Below are positions 7,708 through 15,959 of a stretch of 64,000 nucleotides of DNA, piece by piece (the stretch's first letter is position 1; every line of letters begins with the position of its first letter). Under the pieces are notes generated by a model. The model did not search any database, had not been told where the DNA came from, and saw only the letters and a program-made list of their open reading frames with translations. Made by a program: the position numbers and the translations under genes. Origin of the DNA: Novosphingobium sp. G106 (GTDB lineage: Bacteria > Pseudomonadota > Alphaproteobacteria > Sphingomonadales > Sphingomonadaceae); assembly GCF_019075875.1 (NCBI RefSeq), contig NZ_JAHOOZ010000001.1, forward strand, positions 1,178,001-1,242,000, given 5' to 3'.

Positions 7708-9264
7708 TCAGGCGACCTCGGCGGGAAGTTCGAGGCGCGGGAAAGCCGGCGTCGGGTTCTCGACGCGGATCGTCGCCGGATCGCTGCCGATGGCGGCATA
7801 GGAGCGCTGGCCCGTGGCTACGCAGAGCGCATCGAGCATCTTGGACGCGGCGACCGGAACGACGGGCGAAATCGCGATGGCGAGATCGTGGATGCAACCG
7901 CAAAGCGTCGCGAGCACGCGCTCCATGCGCGCGGGATCGGTCTTGCGCAGCGCCCAGGGCGCCTGCTCATCGACATACTGGTTGCAGGCGAAGACGGCCT
8001 GCATCCAGGCCTCGATGCCGACCGAAAAGGCCAGCCGGTCGAACGCGGCAGGAAGTTCGTCGCGGCTGGCGGCAGCAACCTTGGTGCGCAGCGCGGCGTC
8101 GGCTTCCGCGATCGGTTCCGTCGCGGTCACTTCGCCGCTGCAGTTCTTGGCGATGAACGACAGCACGCGCTGGACGAGATTGCCGAAGCTGTTGGCCAGT
8201 TCGGCATTGGCGCGGGTGACGATGGCTTCGGGCGAATAGGAACCGTCCTGGCCGAAAGCGACCTCGCGCAGCAGGAAATAACGCAGCGTGTCGACGCCGT
8301 AGCGCTCGCTGAGTTCGACCGGATCGGTCACGTTGCCAAGCGACTTCGATTCCTTCTGCCCGCGATTGAGCAGGAACCCATGGCCGAAGACCTGTTTGGG
8401 TAGCGGCACACCGGCGCTCATCAGGAAGGCGGGCCAGTAGACTGTGTGGAAACGGATGATGTCCTTGCCGATCAGGTGCAGGTCGGCCGGCCACCACTTG
8501 GCCATTTCAGGGGTTTCCTCGGGAAAACCGAGGCCGGTCAAGTAGTTGGTGAGCGCATCGACCCAGACGTACATGACGTGCCCCGGACCTTCTGAAGCGT
8601 CGCTGCCGGGCACTTTCACGCCCCAGTCGAAGGTCGTGCGCGACATCGACAGGTCGCGCAGGCCGCCTTCGACGAAGCGTGCGATTTCGTTGCGGCGGCT
8701 CTCCGGGCGCAGGAAGTCGGGCTGGTTCTCGTAGAGCGCCAGCAGCGGCTCGGCATATTTGGACAGGCGGAAGAACCAGCTCTCCTCGACCGTCCATTCC
8801 ACCGGGGTGCCCTGGGGTGACAATTTGTCTCCCCCTTCCCCTTCGACCAGCTCGCTTTCGTCGTAATAGGCCTCGTCGCGGACCGAGTACCAGCCCTCGT
8901 AGCGGTCGAGATAGAGGTCGCCGGCGGCCTCCATGCGGCGCCAGAGTTCCTGGCTGGCAAGATGGTGGCGCGGTTCGCTGGTGCGCAGGAAGACGTCATA
9001 GGATACGTTGAGTTTGTCACACATATCAATGAAATACTGTGACATTTCGTCTGCCAGCGCGGCCGGCGTGGTGCCCAGCTCGCGCGCTTTCTGCGCCATC
9101 TTTAGGCCGTGCTCGTCGGTCCCTGTCTGGAAGCGGACGTCGAAGCCCTGCAGGCGCTTGAACCGTGCCATGACATCGGCCGCGATCGCCTCGTAGGCAT
9201 GGCCGATGTGCGGTTTGCCGTTGGGATAGGAGATCGCGGTGGTCAGGTAATAGGGTTCGGCCAT
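7708..9264 (-). CDS. metG: Methionyl-tRNA synthetase
   Basis: Charges tRNA-Met with methionine. Class I signature HIGH at residues 19-22, DEHG at about 52 and the KMSKS-like loop KESKSLGN near residue 305 are visible, then an anticodon-binding helical domain. At 518 aa it lacks the C-terminal Trbp111-like dimerisation domain of E. coli MetG. The CxxC zinc knuckle of the connective peptide is not seen (the segment reads YEGWYSVRDEAYYDESELV). It is flanked by holB 24 bp upstream and tatD directly downstream. Confidence 0.95.
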   Translation of the reverse strand: MAEPYYLTTAISYPNGKPHIGHAYEAIAADVMARFKRLQGFDVRFQTGTDEHGLKMAQKARELGTTPAALADEMSQYFIDMCDKLNVSYDVFLRTSEPRHHLASQELWRRMEAAGDLYLDRYEGWYSVRDEAYYDESELVEGEGGDKLSPQGTPVEWTVEESWFFRLSKYAEPLLALYENQPDFLRPESRRNEIARFVEGGLRDLSMSRTTFDWGVKVPGSDASEGPGHVMYVWVDALTNYLTGLGFPEETPEMAKWWPADLHLIGKDIIRFHTVYWPAFLMSAGVPLPKQVFGHGFLLNRGQKESKSLGNVTDPVELSERYGVDTLRYFLLREVAFGQDGSYSPEAIVTRANAELANSFGNLVQRVLSFIAKNCSGEVTATEPIAEADAALRTKVAAASRDELPAAFDRLAFSVGIEAWMQAVFACNQYVDEQAPWALRKTDPARMERVLATLCGCIHDLAIAISPVVPVAASKMLDALCVATGQRSYAAIGSDPATIRVENPTPAFPRLELPAEVA

Positions 9265-9288
9265 GGTGGCGCGCAGTCTTTCACGATT

Positions 9289-10260
9289 TCAGGTTGCGGC
9301 CTCTCTAGGCATCGCGGCCGAGGCCAGCAACCCGCCAATCTCCATGATAAGCAGCCCGGCGTCGAAATTGTAGGTCGGCGCCTCGCGCGCGAGCCGGGTT
9401 ATGGCGCCGTGCGCCTGGATCAGCTTGAGCTGGCGCCCGCGCGGCGCCGCGGCGAGATCTTCGGCCAGCGTCGCGCGGGCGAGATCGAGCGCGGCGAGGA
9501 TGCGCTCACGGTCTGGCCGCGCGCCGATTTCGTCGGCCAGGGCTCCGCGCAGGCCGAAGCCGGCATCGCCCTCGCGCATGATCCGCTGCATCAGCACGTG
9601 CAGCGGCCCGAGTTCGCGGTCGACGAAAGCCAGGGCCGCGCCGGGCGAGCCTTCGGCCGCGGCAATCGCTGCCGCGCGGGTGGTCGTATCGGCGTTAGGC
9701 GATTGTTTTTGCAGGATGGTGTCGATTTCTCTCGCTGCGACCGGCGCGAAGCGGAGCATGCGGCAGCGCGAGCGCACGGTCGCGAGCAGCCGACCGGGAC
9801 GGTGCGTGACGAGCAGGAAGAACGTGCCGACGGGCGGCTCCTCGAGGCTCTTGAGCAATGCGTTGACCGAGCCCTTCTCGAGATCGTCGGCCGGATCGAT
9901 GATCACCGCGCGGCGACTGCCGAGCGTCGGGCGCGTGATCAGCCGTGATTGCATCCGGCGGATCTGGTCGACCGTGATGTTGCGCTTGGTCTGATAGGGC
10001 TTGCCGTCGTCGCGCTTTTTTTCCTCGTCGTCGTTCGCTGGTAGCGGATCGAGCACGATGATGTCGGGATGCGCGCCGTCGGGCTGGTGCACGCCCGCCT
10101 CTGCGACGAGTTCGCGTGCGGCTGCGCGGGCGAAGGCGCCCTTCCCCATGCCCTTCGGCCCTGCGAGTATCCAGCCGTGGTGCATCCGCGCGGATTCCAG
10201 CGCCGCGCGCCACTCGCGCCAGGCGCTCTCGTGGCCGATCATCTCGTCGCCCGGTGTCAT
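9289..10260 (-). CDS. holB: DNA polymerase III delta' subunit
   Basis: Clamp-loader subunit of the replicative polymerase. The 323-aa protein has an AAA+ fold: GPKGMGKG phosphate-binding loop near residue 34, NALLKSLEEPP (sensor region) and the SRC motif in VRSRCRMLRF, all typical of delta' rather than tau/gamma. Its start overlaps the stop of the tmk remnant by four bases, the coupling expected of the usual tmk-holB pair. In this window the intact upstream partner is gone and a 33-kb block follows instead. Confidence 0.92.
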   Translation of the reverse strand: MTPGDEMIGHESAWREWRAALESARMHHGWILAGPKGMGKGAFARAAARELVAEAGVHQPDGAHPDIIVLDPLPANDDEEKKRDDGKPYQTKRNITVDQIRRMQSRLITRPTLGSRRAVIIDPADDLEKGSVNALLKSLEEPPVGTFFLLVTHRPGRLLATVRSRCRMLRFAPVAAREIDTILQKQSPNADTTTRAAAIAAAEGSPGAALAFVDRELGPLHVLMQRIMREGDAGFGLRGALADEIGARPDRERILAALDLARATLAEDLAAAPRGRQLKLIQAHGAITRLAREAPTYNFDAGLLIMEIGGLLASAAMPREAAT

Positions 10261-10460
10261 GCGCCGATTTCCGCGAGAAACGGAGTGGGCGCGGTCACGA
10301 TCGCAGCATGCGTTGTCTCGCGACTGACCCCGCTGTCAATGCGGGCAAAGCGCAGCGGCTCGGCGCGCGGGTGCCAGCCTTCGCCATCGAGCCCGAGCAG
10401 CAGATTGCGGATCGTCTCGGCACCGACCGGCCGGCGTTGTCGAGTTGCGCAATGAACCAT
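10257..10460 (-). pseudogene. tmk: Remnant of thymidylate kinase with internal deletion
   Basis: This 67-aa frame matches two separated parts of sphingomonad-type Tmk. The first, GAETIRNLLLG then GEGWHPRAE, corresponds to the segment after the REPGG motif. The second, IDSGVSRETTHAAIV then PFLAEIGA, corresponds to the C-terminus (IDA-x-G ... ending). The P-loop, the DRF-x-x-S motif and the LID region between them are missing, so it cannot be a working kinase. Its stop overlaps holB by four bases, the expected position of tmk. The second tmk at 43.5-44.2 kb carries its own copy of the first segment with different sequence, so the two are not halves of one gene. Assignment rests on remembered family patterns. 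Confidence 0.6.
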
Positions 10461-10469
10461 GATTCTCGA

Positions 10470-10583
10470 CTACCTCGATTTGGCGAGATTGGCATAGGGC
10501 TTGATGACCTCACGATGAAAAATGGTCAGCATTGGAATGCTCGCCCCGGTCCGGTTTACATTCGACAGCCTGGGGAACGGCAG
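10470..10583 (-). pseudogene. C-terminal fragment resembling an LLM flavin oxidoreductase
   Basis: An open stretch of about 37 codons lies between stops at 10584 and 10470 and reads NVNRTGASIPMLTIFHREV then IKPYANLAKSR. The pattern of a late amphipathic helix ending in (F/H)-x-x-EV(I/M)-P resembles the C-termini of luciferase-like monooxygenases. There is no start codon or upstream domain. It lies directly beside the tmk remnant at the left edge of the accessory block, as broken genes often do at insertion edges. The family call is tentative because the fragment is short. Confidence 0.33.
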
Positions 10584-10664
10584 CTAATTGGCATTGGTGG
10601 CTGAGTAGATGACCGCCTATATAAAACGCGGTCGACCGATGGAACGACGGCTTCGCCTTCCTTT

Positions 10665-11609
10665 CTATGAGATCTTTTGATTACCCGGTCTATATGCTCG
10701 CAAGCCCCATTGCGAGGTGTCCATGAGCGCAAGGCCTACCGTCGTGGCCTGGGTTTCGTCCATCACTTCGTCCCACCGATCGGCGATTGTCTCGATTGCA
10801 TGATCACGGTCGGTGAAGCCCTCGGTCCGAGAAATGAAGCAGCGCTGGACCTGCCCCCCTACCGCATCGAGGCATTCGCCGGTGACAGGGCAGGCCTCAT
10901 GGGCCAGGTAGCCGACCGCAGGCGACGACAATTCGGGAGGCAGACTGGACTTGGACTGCGCCAAAATCGGGGAGTCCTCTTCCATCGAAGAGATCACCAT
11001 GCGCGTATAGGCTCCCGGGCTGACTGCGTTGACCTTGATCCCGAGCCGGTCGCCTTCCGCTGCCAAAGCTCGCGTCAGCGACCAGACACCGCCTTTGCTC
11101 GCCGCATAGACAGCCTGATCGGCAAATCCCGTCATGGATGCTGAAGTGATGTTGACGATCCGACCGTATTTTGCGGCTGCCATGTGGGGCCAGGCTGCGC
11201 GGCTGCACCAGATGGTGCCCATGAGGTTGACGTCGATATGCCGCTGGATGTCTCGCGGGGTGATATCGGCGAACGGCGCTCCAATGGTAATGCCGGCATT
11301 GTTGACGAGAATGTCCACGCCGCCAAACGCGTCGAGCGCAGTCCGCACGATCGCCTCGGCCCCTTCGAGCGAGGCTACCGAGTCCGTGCAGGCGATCGCT
11401 TTCCCGCCTGCAGCGATAATCTCTTGCACGACAGTCTCTGCGGAAGCAGCGCCGGGGTAGTGCCGAGCCTCCGGATCGAGCCCGATATCGTTGACAACGA
11501 CGCTGGCGCCGCGGGAGGCCAATAGCAGAGCATGGGTTCTACCGAGGCTGGGATTCCCGCCGGCGCCGGTGACAATCGCAGTTCGACCATCGAAGCGAAG
11601 CTCTTGCAT
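10665..11609 (-). CDS. SDR family oxidoreductase (MFE-2 dehydrogenase-like)
   Basis: NAD(P)-dependent short-chain dehydrogenase of 314 aa. The cofactor loop is the elongated form TGAGGNPSLGRTHA near residue 14, the type seen in the (3R)-hydroxyacyl-CoA dehydrogenase unit of peroxisomal multifunctional enzyme 2. NNAG is at about 107 and the active site reads SASMTG then YAASKGG (Tyr/Lys). A C-terminal extension of about 60 residues goes beyond a minimal SDR. It is the last gene of a leftward unit LLM-P450-DUF7064-kinase-SDR, with 67 bp to the gene before it. A role in beta-oxidation of an acyl-CoA intermediate is possible but not shown. Confidence 0.85.
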   Translation of the reverse strand: MQELRFDGRTAIVTGAGGNPSLGRTHALLLASRGASVVVNDIGLDPEARHYPGAASAETVVQEIIAAGGKAIACTDSVASLEGAEAIVRTALDAFGGVDILVNNAGITIGAPFADITPRDIQRHIDVNLMGTIWCSRAAWPHMAAAKYGRIVNITSASMTGFADQAVYAASKGGVWSLTRALAAEGDRLGIKVNAVSPGAYTRMVISSMEEDSPILAQSKSSLPPELSSPAVGYLAHEACPVTGECLDAVGGQVQRCFISRTEGFTDRDHAIETIADRWDEVMDETQATTVGLALMDTSQWGLRAYRPGNQKIS

Positions 11610-11676
11610 GTACTCATTCCTTCAGGATTGTAGTGCGCGTGGCGGCCGCACGCAGAGGGACCTGTCGCCCGCCCGT

Positions 11677-12381
11677 CTATCCAGCCAGCGCAAGCAGATC
11701 CGGTTTCGAATAAAGCGCGCGCAATTGGTCGAACGCGGTGCCCGGCCCTTCGGCGAGACGCGCCGCGATGCGCTCGCACACCGTGTCAGGATCGAGTTTC
11801 GTGGTGTCGAGCACGAGATCGCTGACATCGTTCGCATAAGCCGCGTCGTAAAACCACGGAACGACAACCTCGAGCCTGCGGCCGATTTCAGCGGCACCGT
11901 CTCGTCCCAGAACGTCGATCATAGAGGCCGGCAGTTCGAGCTTGCGCTCCGTGACTCTCTGCGCGAGCACCTTGCGATCCGGCTTCAGAACGACGAACAG
12001 AACCGGTACTTCTTCCAGGCGCCAGATAAGATCCTGAAGTATAGGCGGGTCCACCCACGTGCAATGGTCCACGATGATGTCCTGCCCTGACTTAGCGGCA
12101 GCGGCGATCATGTCGTGCATCGCATGCAATGCCTGCCAGCCCTTTGGCCCATAGTCGATCTGGGCGGGGCTGCCGGGCCCGCGCTCTCCCGCGGGTAGGT
12201 CGTAGAAGAAGTCCCGCGCGTTCGCGCCGAACATCGAATATTTGCCCGGTACCATAGTGCCCGTCAGCAGATCGAGGCCGAGCATCATCCAGCAGTCGTC
12301 GGCGCGCCGTGCAAATGTCTGGCAGGTGGTGGTCTTTCCGGCGCCAGAGGTGCCGGTCACGACGATGACTTGTCCCGTCAT
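11677..12381 (-). CDS. AAA-type kinase resembling chloramphenicol phosphotransferase
   Basis: P-loop protein of 234 aa. The N-terminus MTGQVIVVTGTSGAGKTTT contains a Walker A, followed by LGLDLLTGTM and a middle DIIVDHCTWVD segment and RVTERK, the layout of the CPT family (small-molecule kinases such as chloramphenicol 3-O-phosphotransferase). The catalytic Asp could be in GLDLL. It lies 13 bp after the DUF7064-like gene inside a catabolic operon, which suggests it phosphorylates a pathway hydroxyl compound or detoxifies one; this is inference. Chloramphenicol resistance is not implied. Confidence 0.65.
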   Translation of the reverse strand: MTGQVIVVTGTSGAGKTTTCQTFARRADDCWMMLGLDLLTGTMVPGKYSMFGANARDFFYDLPAGERGPGSPAQIDYGPKGWQALHAMHDMIAAAAKSGQDIIVDHCTWVDPPILQDLIWRLEEVPVLFVVLKPDRKVLAQRVTERKLELPASMIDVLGRDGAAEIGRRLEVVVPWFYDAAYANDVSDLVLDTTKLDPDTVCERIAARLAEGPGTAFDQLRALYSKPDLLALAG

Positions 12382-12394
12382 TGCAATACTCCCG

Positions 12395-13324
12395 TCACTG
12401 GCCGCGCAGACGGAGACGGAAGTCTGCGGCGGGATAGAATTCCTGCAGATCGCCGAGCAGCCCTGTCTGACCCTCGGTTTCCCAATCCAGATACGACCAG
12501 ACCGTGGGGACGTCCGGATAACCAGGAAAGATCAGGTGGCTCGACGAACGGGCCGTTAGCGAGAGCGTGCGCCCCAGCTTATCCTCCATGTCGAAGGCGA
12601 AGGCCGCGGGCGTATATTTCCCTTCTTCGGTTACCCGGCGGCTGCCGCCCACGAGCGAGGCCATGACGCCATCCTTGATAAGGAAACCGCCCGCGACCTT
12701 CTGTTCGCCGTCTCCGCCGATCGTCAGGGTGTGGAAGGCCAGGTCGGGCGAGGCTATCCCCGAGAAATAGCTTCCCCGCATGACCTGCCCGAAATGCCGC
12801 TCGCCGAAGGAGGTGTCGCGCAGCGAGTAGCTATCGACCGCGAACTCTTCGCCCTTGTAGCGGATCGTTCCCGTCACTCGTCCGCACTGCTCGAGGTGCA
12901 TACGGTGGCCGGTTGCGCCGCTCGTCGTTTCCTCGAGCCCGCCGAAGTCGTGCGGCTCCGATATTGCGGTCCAGACCAGATCAAGCTTGAAGTCGTGACG
13001 ATCGTAAAGCAGCCGGTACTGCTTCCAGGGTTCGAGCAGTTCGACTGCCATTCCGTTCTCGGCGCGGAAATTGAACTTTTCGGCACCTTCCGGCATCGCC
13101 TGAATGTGCTGCCAATCATAGAAAAGGCAGTCATAGCTGTTCGCCCCGGAATCGTCCCACATCGCCGGCCCGCCCACCAGAAGGTTCATATTCGGCCGGA
13201 AGAAGTAATAGAAAAACCCGTGGATCTTCCGTTCCGGCACCGAAAAGGCGAACCAGCAGCTCTCGTTCCAGTAGGGGCTGTCGGTCCGCTTTTCGCCAAA
13301 TTGGTCTATATTCGGAAGGGTCAT
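12395..13324 (-). CDS. DUF7064-like lipocalin-fold protein of unknown function
   Basis: A 309-aa protein starting MTLPNIDQFGEKRTDSP; the upstream open frame to 13519 is not used because it overlaps the P450. It is rich in aromatic beta strands, with ESCWFAFS, GFFYYFFRPN, LLYDRHDFKLDL and a DSYSLRDTSFGER motif like the arginine/tryptophan motif in DUF7064/CrtC-AttH type beta-barrel proteins. Such proteins are often found beside P450 and aromatic or steroid catabolic genes in sphingomonads, but no reaction is assigned. It follows the P450 by 32 bp and precedes the kinase by 13 bp. Family call from pattern memory; function unknown. Confidence 0.6.
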   Translation of the reverse strand: MTLPNIDQFGEKRTDSPYWNESCWFAFSVPERKIHGFFYYFFRPNMNLLVGGPAMWDDSGANSYDCLFYDWQHIQAMPEGAEKFNFRAENGMAVELLEPWKQYRLLYDRHDFKLDLVWTAISEPHDFGGLEETTSGATGHRMHLEQCGRVTGTIRYKGEEFAVDSYSLRDTSFGERHFGQVMRGSYFSGIASPDLAFHTLTIGGDGEQKVAGGFLIKDGVMASLVGGSRRVTEEGKYTPAAFAFDMEDKLGRTLSLTARSSSHLIFPGYPDVPTVWSYLDWETEGQTGLLGDLQEFYPAADFRLRLRGQ

Positions 13325-13356
13325 CACCGTTGCTCCTATCGCGATTATTTTACGTC

Positions 13357-14574
13357 TCAGATCACCACGTCGAATTCGATCGGTAGACTTTCCACTCCCC
13401 AGGCGCCGGGAAAGGTTCGCCAGCCTGTCGGTCCGGGCGAGCGTGGATTGGGGATGCGGCGGGCCATCTGGTGAATGCCCTCGTGAATCTGGAACCGGGC
13501 GATGAACTGGCCCAGACAAATGTGCGGCCCAAGGCCGAAGCCGATATGCGGCAGCCCCCGCGAGCGCTCAGGATCGAAGCGATCGGGGTCGTCGGCATAG
13601 CGCGGGTCATGCAGTGACACACTGAGAGGGAACCAGACGATCGCGCCCTTCTCCAGCAAGGTGTCGCGGTAGATGACGTCTTCCTTGAGCACGCGCTGCG
13701 ACGAGATGGTCGAATGGCAGCGGAACGATTCCTCGACGACCTTGCGAGCATAGTCGTAGTCCTCGCCGCAGCGTCGGTACATCTCCGGTTCGCGAAGCAG
13801 TTCGGCCATGGTCAGGCCGAGCATATTTTTGGAGGTGTCGTAGCCGGCGACGAACAGGAAGATCAGCAGGTCTTCGAATTCGCGTTGGGTCAGCTCTTCG
13901 CGGTCGCGGACTTCGAGCAGCAGGTCGAGCAGGTCCGGTTCCGTGCCCTTTCGAGAACTGGCGCGGCGCTCGGCGATCAGTTCGACGACGAACTCCTCCA
14001 TCACGACGACGCCTTCCTGCATCGCCGGTAGCCAACGCTTGTCCATGTTGGCGCTGCGACCGATCGCCTCCATCGCCGAGCGCAACCGCGGGATCACAGA
14101 GGGCGAGGCGCCGATCAACCGCGTCATTACCCGGACCGGGAAGATGCCGGCGAATTCCTCGAAGTCGAACTTGCCCAGCGGGATCCACTCGTCGAGCAGT
14201 TCCTCGACCGTGCGGCGCATGAGCTCGCGGTGGAGATTGGCGGCGCGCGGGGTGAACGAGGGTGCGAGGACGTCGCGCACGTGCTTATGCCGCGGTCCCG
14301 ACATCGAGAGCATGTGACGCTGCTGGAAGAGGCCCCAGGGCGTGCCCTCGGCATCCATCAGTCGGACGATGTCGTCGTAGAGCTGGCCCATCTTGCCTTC
14401 CATGGCGAAGAGGTCGCGGATCGCCTTGTAGTCGGTGACGACATAGCCGATCGGCCAGCGCGCCAGCCACGGATGCGCTGCCCGGGCGCGAGCGAACTCG
14501 GGATAGGGATTCGCTGCGAACCAATCCTCCCCCATGTCGAGAAACGGAAGGTCGAGATCGGCACCTTTCTGCAT
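13357..14574 (-). CDS. Cytochrome P450 (first of three)
   Basis: Soluble bacterial P450 monooxygenase of 405 aa. Visible motifs: I-helix oxygen groove FLFVAGYDTSKN, K-helix ExxR in EESFRC, and the heme loop IGFGLGPHICLGQ with the Cys ligand near residue 350. The start ATG is 10 bp after the LLM oxidoreductase stop, so the two are co-transcribed. No ferredoxin or ferredoxin reductase gene lies nearby, so electrons must come from elsewhere in the genome. The substrate is unknown; the companion genes suggest hydroxylation of a hydrophobic carbon skeleton. Confidence 0.93.
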   Translation of the reverse strand: MQKGADLDLPFLDMGEDWFAANPYPEFARARAAHPWLARWPIGYVVTDYKAIRDLFAMEGKMGQLYDDIVRLMDAEGTPWGLFQQRHMLSMSGPRHKHVRDVLAPSFTPRAANLHRELMRRTVEELLDEWIPLGKFDFEEFAGIFPVRVMTRLIGASPSVIPRLRSAMEAIGRSANMDKRWLPAMQEGVVVMEEFVVELIAERRASSRKGTEPDLLDLLLEVRDREELTQREFEDLLIFLFVAGYDTSKNMLGLTMAELLREPEMYRRCGEDYDYARKVVEESFRCHSTISSQRVLKEDVIYRDTLLEKGAIVWFPLSVSLHDPRYADDPDRFDPERSRGLPHIGFGLGPHICLGQFIARFQIHEGIHQMARRIPNPRSPGPTGWRTFPGAWGVESLPIEFDVVI

Positions 14575-14584
14575 TGCGTCTCTC

Positions 14585-15751
14585 CTACTCGGCTTTCCGG
14601 CCGGTCTTCTCTTCCCAGGCCTTGAAGGCGGCCTCGGCGCCCTTGGTGCGCTCGGCTTCGAGCCGGTCGATATTGCTTTCGAGCGCGGCGTAACTGTCCT
14701 GCCGGTTGCGATTGGAGCCTGAGAAATGCGGCATGACGAAGCGGGCGTAGAGCTCGTAGCTCTTCTTCGTTTCCTCCCATTCGGCCCAGTTGTGCGACTG
14801 GAACAGGATCACACCGAACTGGCCCTGCTTGGCCTGAAGCCGTTCGATCATCGTAATGGCATCGGCCGGCGTGCCGATCACCGCGCGGCCCGAATTTACC
14901 AGCAGCTCGGCCGGGTCCCCCGCCCCGCTCATCCCGCGCATGCCGGCGGGGGCGACCCGGTCGAAGTATTGAACCCATTTGGCCAGGCCTTGAGCAACCT
15001 CGGCGCGCGCCTGTTCGCGGGTCGGTGCGATGTGCATCGGTACGACGAGGCGCAGGCTCGCCGCGTCCATGCGCTTGCCATGCTCGGCGGCGACTTCCTG
15101 CGCGACCTTCCAGTTCTCGTCGAGCACGTCGAAGCCCGCGGTCTCGGTCGCCGCGACGCAAAGCATGCCGAAGCCGTGGCGCCCGGCGAGCATCCCGCCC
15201 GAGGGCGTGACGGCCGAAGCGACGACGATCTCAGGATGCGGCAGGGTATAAGGCCTGAGGTGGGTACGCGCCTTGTTGAGCGTGTACCATGACGTCACAT
15301 GGCTCACTTCCTCACCGCTGAGCAACGGCACGATAATCTCCGCGACCTCGGTAAGCTTGTCGCGCAAGCTCTTGATATCGACACCGATCATCTCGGCATC
15401 GGTTGGCAGCAGGCCCGGACCCATGCCGAACATAACCCGGCCCATCGTCATATGATCGAGCTGGAGGATGCGGTTCGCGACCATCAGCGGGTTGTGATAG
15501 GGCATTGAGACGACGCCGGTGCCCAGACGAATGCGTGAGGTGCGCTCAGCCGCGGCCGCGATCATCAGTTCGGGCGAGTCGATCGTTTCCCAACCGGTCG
15601 AATGGTGTTCACCGAACCAGGCTTCGGCAAAGCCCAGCTTCTCGACATGCTCGACGATCTCCAGGTCGCGGCGAAGCGCGATGGTCGGGCTCTCGTCGAC
15701 GTCATGATAGGGCGCGATGAATAGCCCATGCTGCAGCAGCGCGCCCGACAT
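14585..15751 (-). CDS. LLM class flavin-dependent oxidoreductase (first of three)
   Basis: Luciferase-like TIM-barrel monooxygenase that uses reduced FMN. It begins MSGALLQHGLFIAPYHD; a GTG at 15766 is also in frame, but the ATG is the likelier start. Family motifs: EAWFGEHHS near residue 46, RIRLGTGVVSMPYHNP, and RVMFGMGPGLLPTD. At 388 aa it is longer than the other LLM proteins here, with a charged C-terminal helix rich in Glu and Lys after PHFSGSN. It heads the leftward operon with the P450 and is divergent from a TetR gene 208 bp away. A flavin reductase partner is not encoded in the window. Confidence 0.88.
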   Translation of the reverse strand: MSGALLQHGLFIAPYHDVDESPTIALRRDLEIVEHVEKLGFAEAWFGEHHSTGWETIDSPELMIAAAAERTSRIRLGTGVVSMPYHNPLMVANRILQLDHMTMGRVMFGMGPGLLPTDAEMIGVDIKSLRDKLTEVAEIIVPLLSGEEVSHVTSWYTLNKARTHLRPYTLPHPEIVVASAVTPSGGMLAGRHGFGMLCVAATETAGFDVLDENWKVAQEVAAEHGKRMDAASLRLVVPMHIAPTREQARAEVAQGLAKWVQYFDRVAPAGMRGMSGAGDPAELLVNSGRAVIGTPADAITMIERLQAKQGQFGVILFQSHNWAEWEETKKSYELYARFVMPHFSGSNRNRQDSYAALESNIDRLEAERTKGAEAAFKAWEEKTGRKAE

Positions 15752-15832
15752 CGTCCGTCCCCACACTTGTACGACCTATTTGCGAATATGCTTGGCCGTT
15801 GCGGTTTGAGTAACAGGGAGGCGGAGGGTTTA

Positions 15833-15910
15833 AAAATACAGGCGTTTTATATGTGGCGGGGCCTCTTCCTATGACGCGGATTCATAAAACAGGCGTTGTA
15901 AAACAAGCGT
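15833..15910. promoter_or_regulatory. Three direct repeats between LLM and TetR genes
   Basis: In the divergent space between the LLM gene and the TetR gene three copies of a near-identical element occur on the plus strand: AAATACAGGCGT at 15834-15845, TAAAACAGGCGT at 15885-15896 and TAAAACAAGCGT at 15899-15910. The last two are 14 bp apart, about 1.3 helical turns. Their place 49-130 bp before the TetR start suggests a regulator binding array; most TetR proteins prefer palindromes, so the binding protein is uncertain. Confidence 0.4.
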
Positions 15911-15959
15911 CGTGCCGGCGGGTTGCTTTCTGAGCCCTTGCGGAGCAAATCGCACAACC

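Noticed and set aside
7246..8403. A 385-codon plus-strand open frame over metG and tatD
   Set aside because: It is antisense to two clear housekeeping genes and has no recognisable domain; long antisense frames are common at this base composition.
10069..10455. Plus-strand frame over the holB start and tmk remnant
   Set aside because: It is antisense and has no domain; the minus-strand reading gives recognisable Tmk pieces.
12731..13474. A 247-codon plus-strand open frame
   Set aside because: It is antisense to the DUF7064-like gene, whose codon pattern and operon spacing are better supported.
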